A DNA stretch of 10,456 bases from an uncultured Lachnospiraceae bacterium (GCA_902473545.1 CABRSG010000059.1:1-10456); one strand, 5' to 3'. Shown: positions 1 through 6,667, numbered from the stretch's first letter. Numbers and translations: made by a program. Notes: a model not told the origin generated them from the sequence alone.

Positions 1-2
1 AC

Positions 3-113
3 ACCATAGAAATCGTCAGACAGCTTGCCGGGGAGGAACCGCTTACCATAGTAATTTCAATCCATGATCTCAAAAAAAACCGGACGCAAATTTTGCGACC
101 GGGTTTTTTATAA
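3..113 (+). pseudogene. 3' remnant of an ABC transporter ATPase (FecE/FepC-like), cut at the H-loop
   Basis: Open at the left edge. The frame from base 3 reads TIEIVRQLAGEEPLTIVIS, then IHDL, then KKNRTQILRPGFL and a stop at 111-113. The first 23 residues fit the segment between the D-loop and the H-loop (switch histidine, here codon 63-65) of siderophore/cobalamin-type ABC ATPases, where a text like 'TVIxxxHDLNLA' is usual. After HDL the family similarity stops, and the remaining codons are simply the terminator hairpin being read. A complete ATPase would continue about 80-100 residues beyond this histidine, so the gene appears truncated at about base 71. Only 37 codons are visible, so the family assignment rests on a short pattern. 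It could instead be a chance open frame. Confidence 0.4.
72..109 (-). terminator. Rho-independent terminator of tRNA-Ser (bidirectional)
   Basis: Inverted repeat of CCGG-a-CGCAA (80-89) with TTGCG-a-CCGG (93-102), interrupted by one A-A mismatch. It is flanked by A8 (72-79) and T6 (104-109). Read on the minus strand it lies 6 nt after the tRNA and ends in eight U, a standard intrinsic terminator. Read on the plus strand it has a six-U tail and could also end transcripts coming from the left edge. Confidence 0.85.
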
Positions 114-114
114 G

Positions 115-200
115 CGGAGAGCAAGGGATTCGAACCCTCGGTGGGTATTAGCCACACGGCTTTTCGAGAGCCGCACCTTAAACCACTCGGACAACTCTCC
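115..200 (-). tRNA. tRNA-Ser, anticodon CGA
   Basis: An 86-nt class II tRNA read on the minus strand. The acceptor stem GGAGAGT (200-194) pairs with GCTCTCC (122-116), with one G-U pair, and the discriminator is G. The anticodon stem CGGCT/AGCCG encloses loop CTCGAAA, giving anticodon CGA, which reads UCG serine codons. A long variable arm typical of serine tRNAs follows (GTGTGGCTAATACCCACC region), then a T arm with GGTTCGAATCC. The 3' CCA is not encoded, since the next bases are CTTA, so it must be added by nucleotidyltransferase. Confidence 0.97.
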
Positions 201-232
201 ATCTGGCATCCAAAGAAGTGGATGCATCGCTG

Positions 233-261
233 ATTATAGCAGAGTTTTTGCCGTCTGTCAA
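233..261 (-). promoter_or_regulatory. Consensus sigma-A promoter of tRNA-Ser
   Basis: On the minus strand TTGACA (261-256), a 17-nt spacer and TATAAT (238-233) match the vegetative consensus exactly. Transcription would start near 226, giving a leader of about 26 nt before the mature tRNA. That leader contains a 6-bp hairpin, GCATCC/GGATGC on the plus strand (206-211 with 220-225). Confidence 0.9.
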
Positions 262-292
262 AGAAAATTCGCAAAGTCGCGATAAAAATTAA

Positions 293-321
293 TTGAGATA
301 GACAAAAAAATGTAGTATAGT
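293..321 (+). promoter_or_regulatory. Sigma-A promoter of the phosphofructokinase gene
   Basis: TTGAGA (293-298), 17-nt spacer, TATAGT (316-321) preceded by TGTAG. Each box differs from consensus at one position. The expected start is near 328, leaving a leader of about 49 nt with a purine-rich GAGGGAAAGAGGG ribosome binding region before ATG 377. It may also serve dnaX, ybaB and recR, because no terminator is seen between pfk and dnaX. Confidence 0.75.
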
Positions 322-376
322 AAAAATATATTCACGGATATATCTTAACTATACGAGGGAAAGAGGGTAAAAGATT

Positions 377-1437
377 ATGTTACGAGTTGGATTATTGACG
401 AGCGGCGGCGACTGTCAGGCGCTGAACGCAACCATGCGCGGTATCGTAAAGGGATTATCGTCAAATGTGGACGAGCTGGAGGTTTACGGATTTCTCAATG
501 GTTACAAGGGCCTTATTTACGGCGACTACCGTCTGCTTACGGCGAAGGATTTCTCCGGTATTCTGACAAAGGGCGGCACGATCATCGGTTCCTCAAGACA
601 GCCGTTTAAAATGATGCGCGTTCCGGATGAGAAGGGATTGGACAAGGTTGAGGCGATGAAGCAGAATTATTACAAGCTGCGTCTGGACTGTCTGGTGATC
701 CTTGGCGGAAATGGCACGCAGAAGACGGCGAACCTGCTGCGCGAGGAAGGTCTGAACATTATCCATATGCCGAAGACCATCGACAACGATATCTATGGAA
801 CGGATATGACCTTCGGCTTTTACAGCGCGGTGAATATCGCGACCGATGCAATCGACTGCATCCACACGACGGCTTCCTCGCACAACCGTGTATTTATCGT
901 GGAGATCATGGGACATAAGGTTGGACAGCTCTGTCTGTACGCCGGCATTGCGGGCGGCGCGGACATTATTCTGATTCCGGAGATTCCGTACGACATCGAC
1001 AAGGTGATCGAGGCGATCGACCACAGAACGAAGCAGGGCAAGGGCTTTACGGTCATTGCAGTTGCAGAGGGCGCGATTTCCAAAGAAAAAGCGGCGATGA
1101 GCAAGAAGGAACTGAAGGAGTACATGAAGGATTACAAGTACCCGGCGGTTTCCTATGAGATCGCAGCAAAGATCGAGGAGCGTTCCGGCACAGAGGTGCG
1201 CGTGACGGTTCCGGGACATACACAGCGCGGCGGCAGCCCGTGTCCGTATGACCGCGTGCTCTCCACAAGACTGGGAGCGGCGGGCGCAAAGGCGATTACG
1301 GATACATGATCGCGATCGTTAATGGAAAGACTAAGAAGGTACCGCTCGGAGATGTGGCCGGCAAGCTGAAAACCGTTTCTCCGGACGACCAGATCGTAAA
1401 AGAAGCAAAATTAATCGGTATCAGCTTTGGCGACTAG
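377..1437 (+). pseudogene. pfkA: 6-phosphofructokinase, frameshifted near the C-terminus
   Basis: Phosphorylates fructose 6-phosphate to the 1,6-bisphosphate in cytosolic glycolysis. The intact N-terminal frame runs 377-1309 (310 aa). TSGGDCQALN (8-17) and GGNGTQ (110-115) are nucleotide-site motifs. PKTIDND (132-138) carries the catalytic Asp136. EIMGHKVG (176-183) and HTQRGGSPCPYDR (near the end) are sugar-phosphate-site motifs. Gly in GGNG, rather than the Asp of PPi enzymes, suggests ATP as donor, while Lys133 is typical of the group III/PPi-like lineage. After AAGAK the frame runs AITDT-stop, but another frame continues GDYGYMIAIVNGK... to KLIGISFGD and a stop at 1435-1437, which is the normal family C-terminus. 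The shift is therefore around 1291-1305, and about 44 residues are separated. No slippery heptamer is present there, so programmed frameshifting is unlikely. It may be a true mutation or a sequence/assembly error. Just downstream, dnaX starts 11 nt after the original stop. Confidence 0.88.
1306..1437 (+). pseudogene. Out-of-frame C-terminal piece of phosphofructokinase
   Basis: This frame holds 43 codons starting at an ATG that overlaps the premature stop of the main frame (ATGA, 1306-1309). It encodes MIAIVNGKTKKVPLG, a short linker, then EAKLIGISFGD, the recognisable end of clostridial phosphofructokinases. No ribosome binding site precedes the ATG. The start/stop overlap could in principle allow coupled re-initiation, but it is more likely a by-product of the frameshift. 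Confidence 0.7.
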
Positions 1438-1447
1438 GAGTAGATGA

Positions 1448-3082
1448 ATGTCATATACTGCTTTGTACCGCAAATTTCGTCCTGACACCTTCGCAGATGT
1501 GAAGGGTCAGGACGCAGTTGTGCAGACACTGAAAAATCAGATAAAATCGGGACGCGTCGGACATGCCTATCTGTTCTGCGGGACGCGGGGGACCGGAAAA
1601 ACCACCATCGCGAAGATCATGGCGAAGGCGGTAAACTGCGAACACCCGGTGGACGGCAGCCCGTGCAACGAGTGCGCGACCTGCCGCGCGATCGCGGCGG
1701 GAAGCTCGCTGAACGTTATAGAAATTGACGCGGCGTCCAACAACGGCGTGGACAACATCCGCGAGATCCGCGAGGAGGTTTCCTATTCGCCGACGGAGGG
1801 GCGCTACAAGGTTTATATTATCGACGAGGTTCATATGCTTTCCATCGGCGCATTCAATGCGCTTTTAAAAACGTTGGAGGAACCGCCCTCCTACGTTATT
1901 TTTATTCTTGCGACGACGGAGGCGAACAAGCTCCCGGTGACGATTCTTTCCAGGTGCCAGCGCTACGACTTTAAGCGTATCCCGGTGGCAACCATTGAGG
2001 AGCGTCTGCAGGAGCTTCTTACAGCAGAAAAACTGGAGGCTGAGGACAAGGCGATCCATTACATTGCGCGCAAGGCGGACGGCGCGCTGCGCGATGCGTT
2101 AAGCCTGCTGGATCAGTGCATCGCATTCTACCCCGGACAGAGGCTCACTTATGAGCAGGCGCTGGAGGTGCTTGGGGCGGTGGATACGGAGGTGTTCAGC
2201 CGCATTCTGCGCAAAGTGCTGAAACAGGATGTGCGCGGTCTGATGGAGGAGCTGGAGGAGCTGGTGATGCAGGGGCGCGAGCTGGGGCAGTTTGTGACCG
2301 ATTTCACCTGGTATCTGCGCAACCTTCTGCTCTTGAAATCCTCGGACGATATGGAAGAGGTGCTGGATATCTCTGCGGAAAATTTAAAGCTTCTGCAGGA
2401 GGAGGCGGGGATGGTCCGGGAGGACACCCTGATGCGCTACATCCGTATTTTTTCGGAGCTGTCCAACCGTATGCGCTATGAATCATCGAAGCGGATCGCG
2501 CTGGAGGTGGCGCTGATCAAGCTGTGCCGTCCGCAGATGGAGACGGACAATACCTCCGTGCTGGAGCGAATCCGCAATCTGGAGAGACAGCTCGCGGAGG
2601 GCGTGGTGATCGCGCAGCAGACGGGCAATGCCGGAGGGGGATTTAACGCCGTGAGCGGTGCGCCTGCGCAGGAAAATAAAATGCTCCCGGAGGATAAACC
2701 GGAAAAGGCGGCGCCGGAGGATGTGCAGCGGGCGGCTTCCGTGTGGAGAAGCATTGCAAGCGAGGCCGGCGGAAGATTTGGCATGGTGCTGCAGACAAAG
2801 GCGGAGCCGCGCTACGACCCGGCGGAGGATGCGAGCTGTCTGTACGTCGTGTTCCAGGACTTTCAGGGTGAAAAATATATCCATGACAATGAAAAAAAAG
2901 AGCTGCTGGAGAATATCATCGAATCAAAGATTGGAAAAAGGATTGACATAAAAATGGTTCTCGCGGCGGATATGTCGGGCGGGAGCCAGAAGCTGTATGC
3001 GGTGTCCGTAGAGGAAAAATTGCGGGAAAAGATTCATAATATAGAAATTGAGGTAGACGATTCCCCGGTGGATGCGTTCTAA
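1448..3082 (+). CDS. dnaX: DNA polymerase III subunit gamma/tau
   Basis: ATPase of the clamp loader that places the beta clamp on primed DNA at the replication fork. The length of 544 aa is usual for Firmicutes. The AAA+ module has Walker A GTRGTGKT (45-52), a zinc module with Cys64, Cys73, Cys76 and Cys79, Walker B IIDEVHML (124-131), sensor 1 LATTEANK (154-161), an SRC arginine finger (168-170) and sensor 2 GALRDALSLLDQ (212-223). A collar domain follows, then a less conserved, charged C-terminal tail. The start ATG 1448 has AGGAG at 1436-1440, overlapping the former pfk stop. An A8 run at codons 482-484 is a possible slippage site (see findings). The gap to ybaB is 22 nt, so it is probably cotranscribed with ybaB and recR. 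Confidence 0.97.
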   Translation: MSYTALYRKFRPDTFADVKGQDAVVQTLKNQIKSGRVGHAYLFCGTRGTGKTTIAKIMAKAVNCEHPVDGSPCNECATCRAIAAGSSLNVIEIDAASNNGVDNIREIREEVSYSPTEGRYKVYIIDEVHMLSIGAFNALLKTLEEPPSYVIFILATTEANKLPVTILSRCQRYDFKRIPVATIEERLQELLTAEKLEAEDKAIHYIARKADGALRDALSLLDQCIAFYPGQRLTYEQALEVLGAVDTEVFSRILRKVLKQDVRGLMEELEELVMQGRELGQFVTDFTWYLRNLLLLKSSDDMEEVLDISAENLKLLQEEAGMVREDTLMRYIRIFSELSNRMRYESSKRIALEVALIKLCRPQMETDNTSVLERIRNLERQLAEGVVIAQQTGNAGGGFNAVSGAPAQENKMLPEDKPEKAAPEDVQRAASVWRSIASEAGGRFGMVLQTKAEPRYDPAEDASCLYVVFQDFQGEKYIHDNEKKELLENIIESKIGKRIDIKMVLAADMSGGSQKLYAVSVEEKLREKIHNIEIEVDDSPVDAF

Positions 3083-3104
3083 TATAAAAAAGGAGGATTT
3101 AAAT

Positions 3105-3449
3105 ATGGCAAAACGCGGAGGTTTCCCGGGCGGAATGCCGGGCAACATGAACAACTTAATGAAGCAGGCGCAGAAGATGCAGAAGCAGATGGAGGAAAAC
3201 CAGAAGGCGCTTGAAGAGAAGGAATTTACAGCGGCAGCAGGCGGCGGAGCTGTGGAGGTGACGATTTCCGGTAAACGCGAGGTGCTGAAGGTCAGCCTGA
3301 AGGAAGAGGTAGTGGACCCGGATGATATTGAGATGCTGGAGGATCTGATCGTTGCGGCGACCAATGAGGCGCTGCGTAAGGTGGAAGAGGAATCGAGCGC
3401 GGTGATGTCGAAATTAACAGGCGGTCTTGGCGGAGGGTTCCCGTTCTGA
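3105..3449 (+). CDS. ybaB: YbaB/EbfC family nucleoid-associated protein
   Basis: A small DNA-binding protein that forms dimers and binds the nucleoid. It is characteristically encoded between dnaX and recR. It has 114 aa: a Gly/Met/Asn-rich N-terminus (GGFPGGMPGNMNNL), an amphipathic helix with KQAQKMQKQMEENQKALEEKE, the family core TAAAGGGAVEVTISGKREV, and a C-terminal helix ending in a Gly-rich GGLGGGFPF tail. ATG 3105 was chosen because AGGAGG lies at 3091-3096, 8 nt upstream. An in-frame ATG at 3072 would add 11 residues that overlap the dnaX end and lack family similarity. The stop overlaps the recR start (TGATG), indicating translational coupling. Confidence 0.95.
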   Translation: MAKRGGFPGGMPGNMNNLMKQAQKMQKQMEENQKALEEKEFTAAAGGGAVEVTISGKREVLKVSLKEEVVDPDDIEMLEDLIVAATNEALRKVEEESSAVMSKLTGGLGGGFPF

Positions 3450-4045
3450 TGGAATACTACAGCAGACAGATCAGCCGTCTGATCGAAGAGTTTTCCAAGC
3501 TTCCCGGAATCGGGGCAAAATCAGCGCAGCGCATGGCGTTTCACATTATCAATCGCCCGGAGGAGGAGGTAAAGGCTCTTGCCCAGGCGATTCTTGACGC
3601 CAAAGAAAACGTCCGTTACTGTAAACAGTGTTTTACGCTCACGGACAGCGAACTGTGCCCGATCTGCAGCAATCCGAAGCGGGACGCAAAGACCATCATG
3701 GTTGTGGAAAATACCAGAGATCTGGCGGCGTATGAAAAAACCGGAAAATATGAGGGCGTGTATCACGTTCTGCACGGCGCAATTTCCCCGATGCTGGGGA
3801 TCGGGCCGAACGATATCCGTTTGAAGGAGCTTATGCAGCGCCTTCAGGGGGATGTGGAGGAGGTCATCATCGCTACCAATTCCAGCCTGGAGGGTGAGAC
3901 AACGGCAATGTACATCAGCAAACTGATCAAGCCGACCGGCATCAGGGTTACGAGGATTGCCAGCGGCGTTCCTGTGGGCGGCGACCTGGAGTACATCGAC
4001 CAGGTGACGCTGCTGCGTGCGCTGGAGGGCAGAACAGAGCTATGA
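3449..4045 (+). CDS. recR: Recombination protein RecR
   Basis: Acts with RecO (and RecF) to load RecA onto SSB-covered single-stranded DNA during gap repair. At 198 aa it has the standard length. It shows a helix-hairpin-helix motif LPGIGAKSAQRMA (18-30), a four-Cys zinc finger (Cys58, Cys61, Cys70, Cys73), a Toprim domain from about 82 with the acidic site VVENTRD (85-91), and the conserved C-terminal segment ASGVPVGGDLEYID followed by TLLRALEGR (171-195). The start codon shares one base with the ybaB stop, and a GGAGGG about 12 nt upstream lies inside ybaB. It is the last gene of the dnaX-ybaB-recR operon and is followed by a terminator. Confidence 0.98.
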   Translation: MEYYSRQISRLIEEFSKLPGIGAKSAQRMAFHIINRPEEEVKALAQAILDAKENVRYCKQCFTLTDSELCPICSNPKRDAKTIMVVENTRDLAAYEKTGKYEGVYHVLHGAISPMLGIGPNDIRLKELMQRLQGDVEEVIIATNSSLEGETTAMYISKLIKPTGIRVTRIASGVPVGGDLEYIDQVTLLRALEGRTEL

Positions 4046-4091
4046 CAAAAGTATTTGCAATAATTGCGAACTTTATAAAATATTTTAAATT

Positions 4092-4126
4092 AAGGCGTCA
4101 AAATCATGTACTTTTGACGCCTTTTG
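4092..4126 (+). terminator. Rho-independent terminator after recR
   Basis: A 12-bp perfect stem AAGGCGTCAAAA (4092-4103) pairs with TTTTGACGCCTT (4112-4123) around an 8-nt loop. The U tract is short (TTTT then G), so the efficiency may be moderate. It separates the dnaX operon from the transketolase genes, and its right arm runs straight into the next promoter. Confidence 0.8.
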
Positions 4127-4135
4127 TGGTACACT
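4107..4135 (+). promoter_or_regulatory. Extended -10 promoter of the transketolase genes
   Basis: TGTG-G-TACACT (4125-4135) fits the Gram-positive extended -10 pattern TRTGnTATAAT. A weak -35 (TGTACT, 4107-4112) sits 17 nt upstream, inside the terminator hairpin. The expected start is near 4142, leaving a leader of about 24 nt with AGGAGGG at 4155-4161 before ATG 4166. Assigned by position and pattern only. Confidence 0.5.
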
Positions 4136-4165
4136 GAACATATTAAATGAATACAGGAGGGTAAC

Positions 4166-5005
4166 ATGAATAAGTTAGAGTTACAAAAGACTGCTAATGA
4201 GATCCGCAAAGGGATCGTCACGGCAGTTCATAGTGCAAAAGCAGGGCATCCGGGCGGTTCCCTGTCTGCAACAGAGGTGTTTACATATCTCTATTTTGAA
4301 GAAATGAATATTGATCCGAAGGATCCGAAAAAGCCGGACCGCGACCGCTTTGTTCTCTCAAAAGGACACACGGCACCGGGCTTATACTCCACTCTGGCAC
4401 ACAGAGGTTACTTCCCGGTAGAGGATCTGACGACGCTGCGTAAGCTTGGCTCCTATCTGCAGGGACATCCGAGCATGCAGTACATTCCGGGCGTTGACAT
4501 GTCCAGCGGTTCGCTTGGACAGGGCATCTCCGCGGCGTGCGGTATGGCGCTTTCCGCTAAGCTGAGCAATGAGGATTATCGCGTATACACACTGCTCGGC
4601 GACGGCGAGATCCAGGAAGGACAGGTCTGGGAGGCAGCGATGTTCGCGGGCGCAAGAAAGCTGGACAATCTGGTAGTTATCGTGGACAACAACGGTCTGC
4701 AGATCGACGGCAGGATCGAGGACGTATGTAATCCGTACCCGATCGACAAGAAATTTGAGGCATTCAACTTCCATGTGATCAACGTGGCGGACGGCAACGA
4801 CTTTGACCAGCTTGCGGCTGCTTTCGCTGAGGCGAGAGCGACCAAGGGTATGCCGACAGCGATCATTATGAAGACTGTAAAAGGAAAAGACGTTTCCTTC
4901 ATGGAGAACCAGGCGGCATGGCACGGCACTGCTCCGAACGACGAGCAGTACGCAATTGCGATGGCAGACTTAGAAAAGGTAGGTGAAGCATTATGTCAGA
5001 TGTAA
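4166..5005 (+). CDS. Transketolase, N-terminal subunit
   Basis: With the downstream gene it forms a thiamine diphosphate enzyme that moves two-carbon ketol units between sugar phosphates in the non-oxidative pentose phosphate pathway. The 279 aa correspond to the first domain of a full transketolase (about 660 aa). Motifs are GHPGGSLS (27-34), SKGHTAPGLY (65-74), GSLGQG (115-120), and the diphosphate/Mg2+ binding stretch GDGEIQEGQVWEAA (145-158) to DNNG (174-177). It has a strong AGGAGGG site 4-5 nt from the start. The 3' end overlaps the next gene by 13 nt, so the two subunits are probably made together in a fixed ratio. Split transketolases are common in Clostridia and archaea. A DXP-synthase-like or other split TPP enzyme is less likely given the motifs. 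Confidence 0.95.
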   Translation: MNKLELQKTANEIRKGIVTAVHSAKAGHPGGSLSATEVFTYLYFEEMNIDPKDPKKPDRDRFVLSKGHTAPGLYSTLAHRGYFPVEDLTTLRKLGSYLQGHPSMQYIPGVDMSSGSLGQGISAACGMALSAKLSNEDYRVYTLLGDGEIQEGQVWEAAMFAGARKLDNLVVIVDNNGLQIDGRIEDVCNPYPIDKKFEAFNFHVINVADGNDFDQLAAAFAEARATKGMPTAIIMKTVKGKDVSFMENQAAWHGTAPNDEQYAIAMADLEKVGEALCQM

Positions 5006-5931
5006 AGAAGATTGCAACCAGAGAGAGCTACGGCAACGCGCTCGTAGAGGTGGGAAAGGAAAACCCGAACGTAGTCGTTCTGGACGCTGACCTTGCGGCA
5101 GCTACCAAGACAGGCACCTTTAAGAAGGTATTCCCGGAGCGTCATATTGACTGCGGTATCGCAGAATGCAACATGACAGGCGTGGCGGCAGGGCTTGCCA
5201 CCACAGGAAAGATTCCGTTTATCAGCTCCTTTGCAATGTTTGCAGCAGGACGCAACTTTGAGCAGGTGCGCAACTCCATCGGTTATCCGCATCTGAACGT
5301 AAAGATCGGCGCAACCCATGCCGGCATCTCTGTTGGCGAGGACGGCGCAAGCCATCAGTGCAACGAGGATATCGCTCTGATGAGAACGATCCCAGGTATG
5401 GTAGTAGTATGCCCGTCTGACGATGTGGAAGCAAAGGCGGCGGTAAAGGCAGCCGTAGAGCACGAGGGGCCGGTATATCTGCGCTTCGGCCGTCTGGCTG
5501 TTCCGGTGATCAACGACCGTCCGGATTACAAATTTGAACTTGGCAAGGGCGTTGTGCTCCGCGAGGGCAAGGATCTCACCATCGTTGCGACCGGACTTCC
5601 GGTAGCAGAGTGTCTGGCAGCAGCGGAAATGCTGGCAAAGGACGGCATCGACGCAAAGGTGATCAACATCCACACCATCAAACCGCTGGATGAGGAGCTG
5701 ATCATCGCAGCGGCAAAGGAAACCGGCAAGGTAGTGACGGTAGAAGAGCATTCCGTGATCGGCGGTCTTGGCAGCGCCGTATGCGACTGCCTGTGCGCAA
5801 ACGCACCGACGAAGGTTCTGAAAATCGGCATGAACGATAAATTCGGCGAGTCCGGCGCGGCAGTGGCGCTGCTCCACAAATACGGACTGGATGCGGAAGG
5901 CATCTACAACAAGATCAAAGAGTGGGCGTAA
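4993..5931 (+). CDS. Transketolase, C-terminal subunit
   Basis: Second half of the split transketolase (312 aa). The pyrimidine-binding domain contains GIAECNMTGVAAGLA (55-69), where Glu58 is the family glutamate that activates the TPP aminopyrimidine, then SSFAMFAAGRNFEQVRNSI (78-96) and THAGISVGEDGASHQ (108-122). A transketolase C-terminal domain follows (about 190-312) with VEEHSVIGGLGSAV. The start ATG 4993 lies inside the upstream gene, with AGGTGA a few bases before it. The 3' end overlaps the convergent yyaC homologue by 17 nt, and no terminator is visible between the two. Confidence 0.95.
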   Translation: MSDVKKIATRESYGNALVEVGKENPNVVVLDADLAAATKTGTFKKVFPERHIDCGIAECNMTGVAAGLATTGKIPFISSFAMFAAGRNFEQVRNSIGYPHLNVKIGATHAGISVGEDGASHQCNEDIALMRTIPGMVVVCPSDDVEAKAAVKAAVEHEGPVYLRFGRLAVPVINDRPDYKFELGKGVVLREGKDLTIVATGLPVAECLAAAEMLAKDGIDAKVINIHTIKPLDEELIIAAAKETGKVVTVEEHSVIGGLGSAVCDCLCANAPTKVLKIGMNDKFGESGAAVALLHKYGLDAEGIYNKIKEWA

Positions 5932-6472
5932 CCGCCAGCAGGATCCCCTGGAAGATGCACTCCGCCAGCGACATCACGGCGGACAGGCGCGTTGTCTGGA
6001 GGATTAGCTGCGAAAATTCACCGGTGGTATTGATGATCCCGGTGATAGCGATATCCCCTACCTCCATCAGCTTTTTGTCCACGCCGGAACCAGGGCAGAG
6101 ACTGCCGTGGGAGACGGTGATGTAGTGCTGGTGGCGTCTGGCGCCCAGCGAGGCGTCGACGGCAATGATCGGATTATATGGGTGAAAATATTTTATGGAA
6201 CGCATGGCGTCCTTCAGATTCAGCGCATGGATCGGAAAGTCCAGCGTTCCGTAGACCGGAAGCGTAAAATTATCGGCGTACTGCAGTCTTGTGCCCACCA
6301 GCGGTCCGAGGCTGTCGCCGGTCACGCGGTCACTTCCGATACAGACAAAAACCGGCGGAAATTCCGGCGGGCAAACAACAGAGATCAACTGTCCCAATTG
6401 CGCGGCAAGCAGCGTTGGGGCAGTTTTTTCTTTTCCGTTAATGTAATGAACCTTTGAAGAAATTGTTTTCAT
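5915..6472 (-). CDS. yyaC: YyaC family (DUF1256) sporulation-associated putative protease
   Basis: A 185-aa protein of the YyaC/DUF1256 family, found in endospore formers and related to the germination protease Gpr. Conserved blocks are CIGSDRVTGDSLGPLVG (44-60), TLDFPIHALNL (76-86), AVDASLGA (104-111) and a GVDKKLMEVGDI (130-141) to GIIN block. Asp53 (TGDSLGP) and Asp106 (VDAS) sit where Gpr has its two conserved aspartates, so a proteolytic role is plausible but unproven. ATG 6472 is preceded on the minus strand by AAAGGAC about 8 nt upstream. It is monocistronic here, divergent from the LysM gene and convergent with transketolase. A sigma-F-like box lies upstream. Confidence 0.9.
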   Translation of the reverse strand: MKTISSKVHYINGKEKTAPTLLAAQLGQLISVVCPPEFPPVFVCIGSDRVTGDSLGPLVGTRLQYADNFTLPVYGTLDFPIHALNLKDAMRSIKYFHPYNPIIAVDASLGARRHQHYITVSHGSLCPGSGVDKKLMEVGDIAITGIINTTGEFSQLILQTTRLSAVMSLAECIFQGILLAVTPTL

Positions 6473-6536
6473 AGATATTTGTCCTTTTACTCCTGTAAAT
6501 TAATGTATCGCAGGACGATGCTGTTTATTCCTTTTC

Positions 6537-6564
6537 AGTTTGTCCGTTTTTTGGAAAAATATGC
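6537..6564 (-). promoter_or_regulatory. Possible forespore (sigma-F-like) promoter of yyaC
   Basis: On the minus strand GCATA (6564-6560), a 14-nt spacer and GGACAAACT (6545-6537) match the Bacillus sigma-F pattern GYATA...GGNRANAMT at all five -35 and eight of nine -10 positions. The spacer is one or so shorter than usual. It would start transcription about 58 nt before ATG 6472. This agrees with a sporulation role, but the match was made by eye. Confidence 0.4.
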
Positions 6565-6590
6565 AGCGCGGCATTTGTCGAAGGAATTGC

Positions 6591-6618
6591 TTGTTCGCGG
6601 TTTCTGTTTCGCTAAAAT
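6591..6618 (+). promoter_or_regulatory. Candidate promoter of the LysM gene
   Basis: TTGTTC (6591-6596), 16-nt spacer, TAAAAT (6613-6618), about 50 nt before the start codon. The boxes are imperfect and the region is AT-rich, so other positions are possible. The divergent intergenic stretch 6473-6667 contains no other gene that I can see. Confidence 0.35.
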
Positions 6619-6667
6619 TTGCAAAAAATATATGGTAGGCTGATTCCAAAAAGGAGTGAGTATAAAT

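Noticed and set aside
64..285. 73-codon plus-strand open frame
   Set aside because: It lies antisense across the tRNA-Ser gene and its terminator. The protein is just the translated complement of the tRNA.
593..1219. 208-codon minus-strand open frame opposite phosphofructokinase
   Set aside because: Antisense shadow of a conserved gene, with Arg/His/Leu-rich composition and no recognisable motif.
1283..1300. Programmed -1 frameshift as explanation for the split phosphofructokinase
   Set aside because: The bases around the junction (GCAAAGGCG) do not form an X-XXY-YYZ slippery heptamer and no following hairpin was seen. Phosphofructokinases are not known to use this mechanism.
3072..3104. 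Upstream ATG that would extend YbaB by 11 residues
   Set aside because: It overlaps the dnaX end, has no ribosome binding site of its own, and the AGGAGG at 3091-3096 clearly serves ATG 3105.
4996..5877. 293-codon minus-strand open frame opposite the second transketolase gene
   Set aside because: It is fully inside a well-supported gene, is rich in Cys and His as expected from antisense reading, and shows no domain pattern or ribosome binding site.
6656..6667. GTG start for the LysM protein
   Set aside because: The codon overlaps the AAGGAG ribosome binding site of ATG 6668, which cannot serve both.
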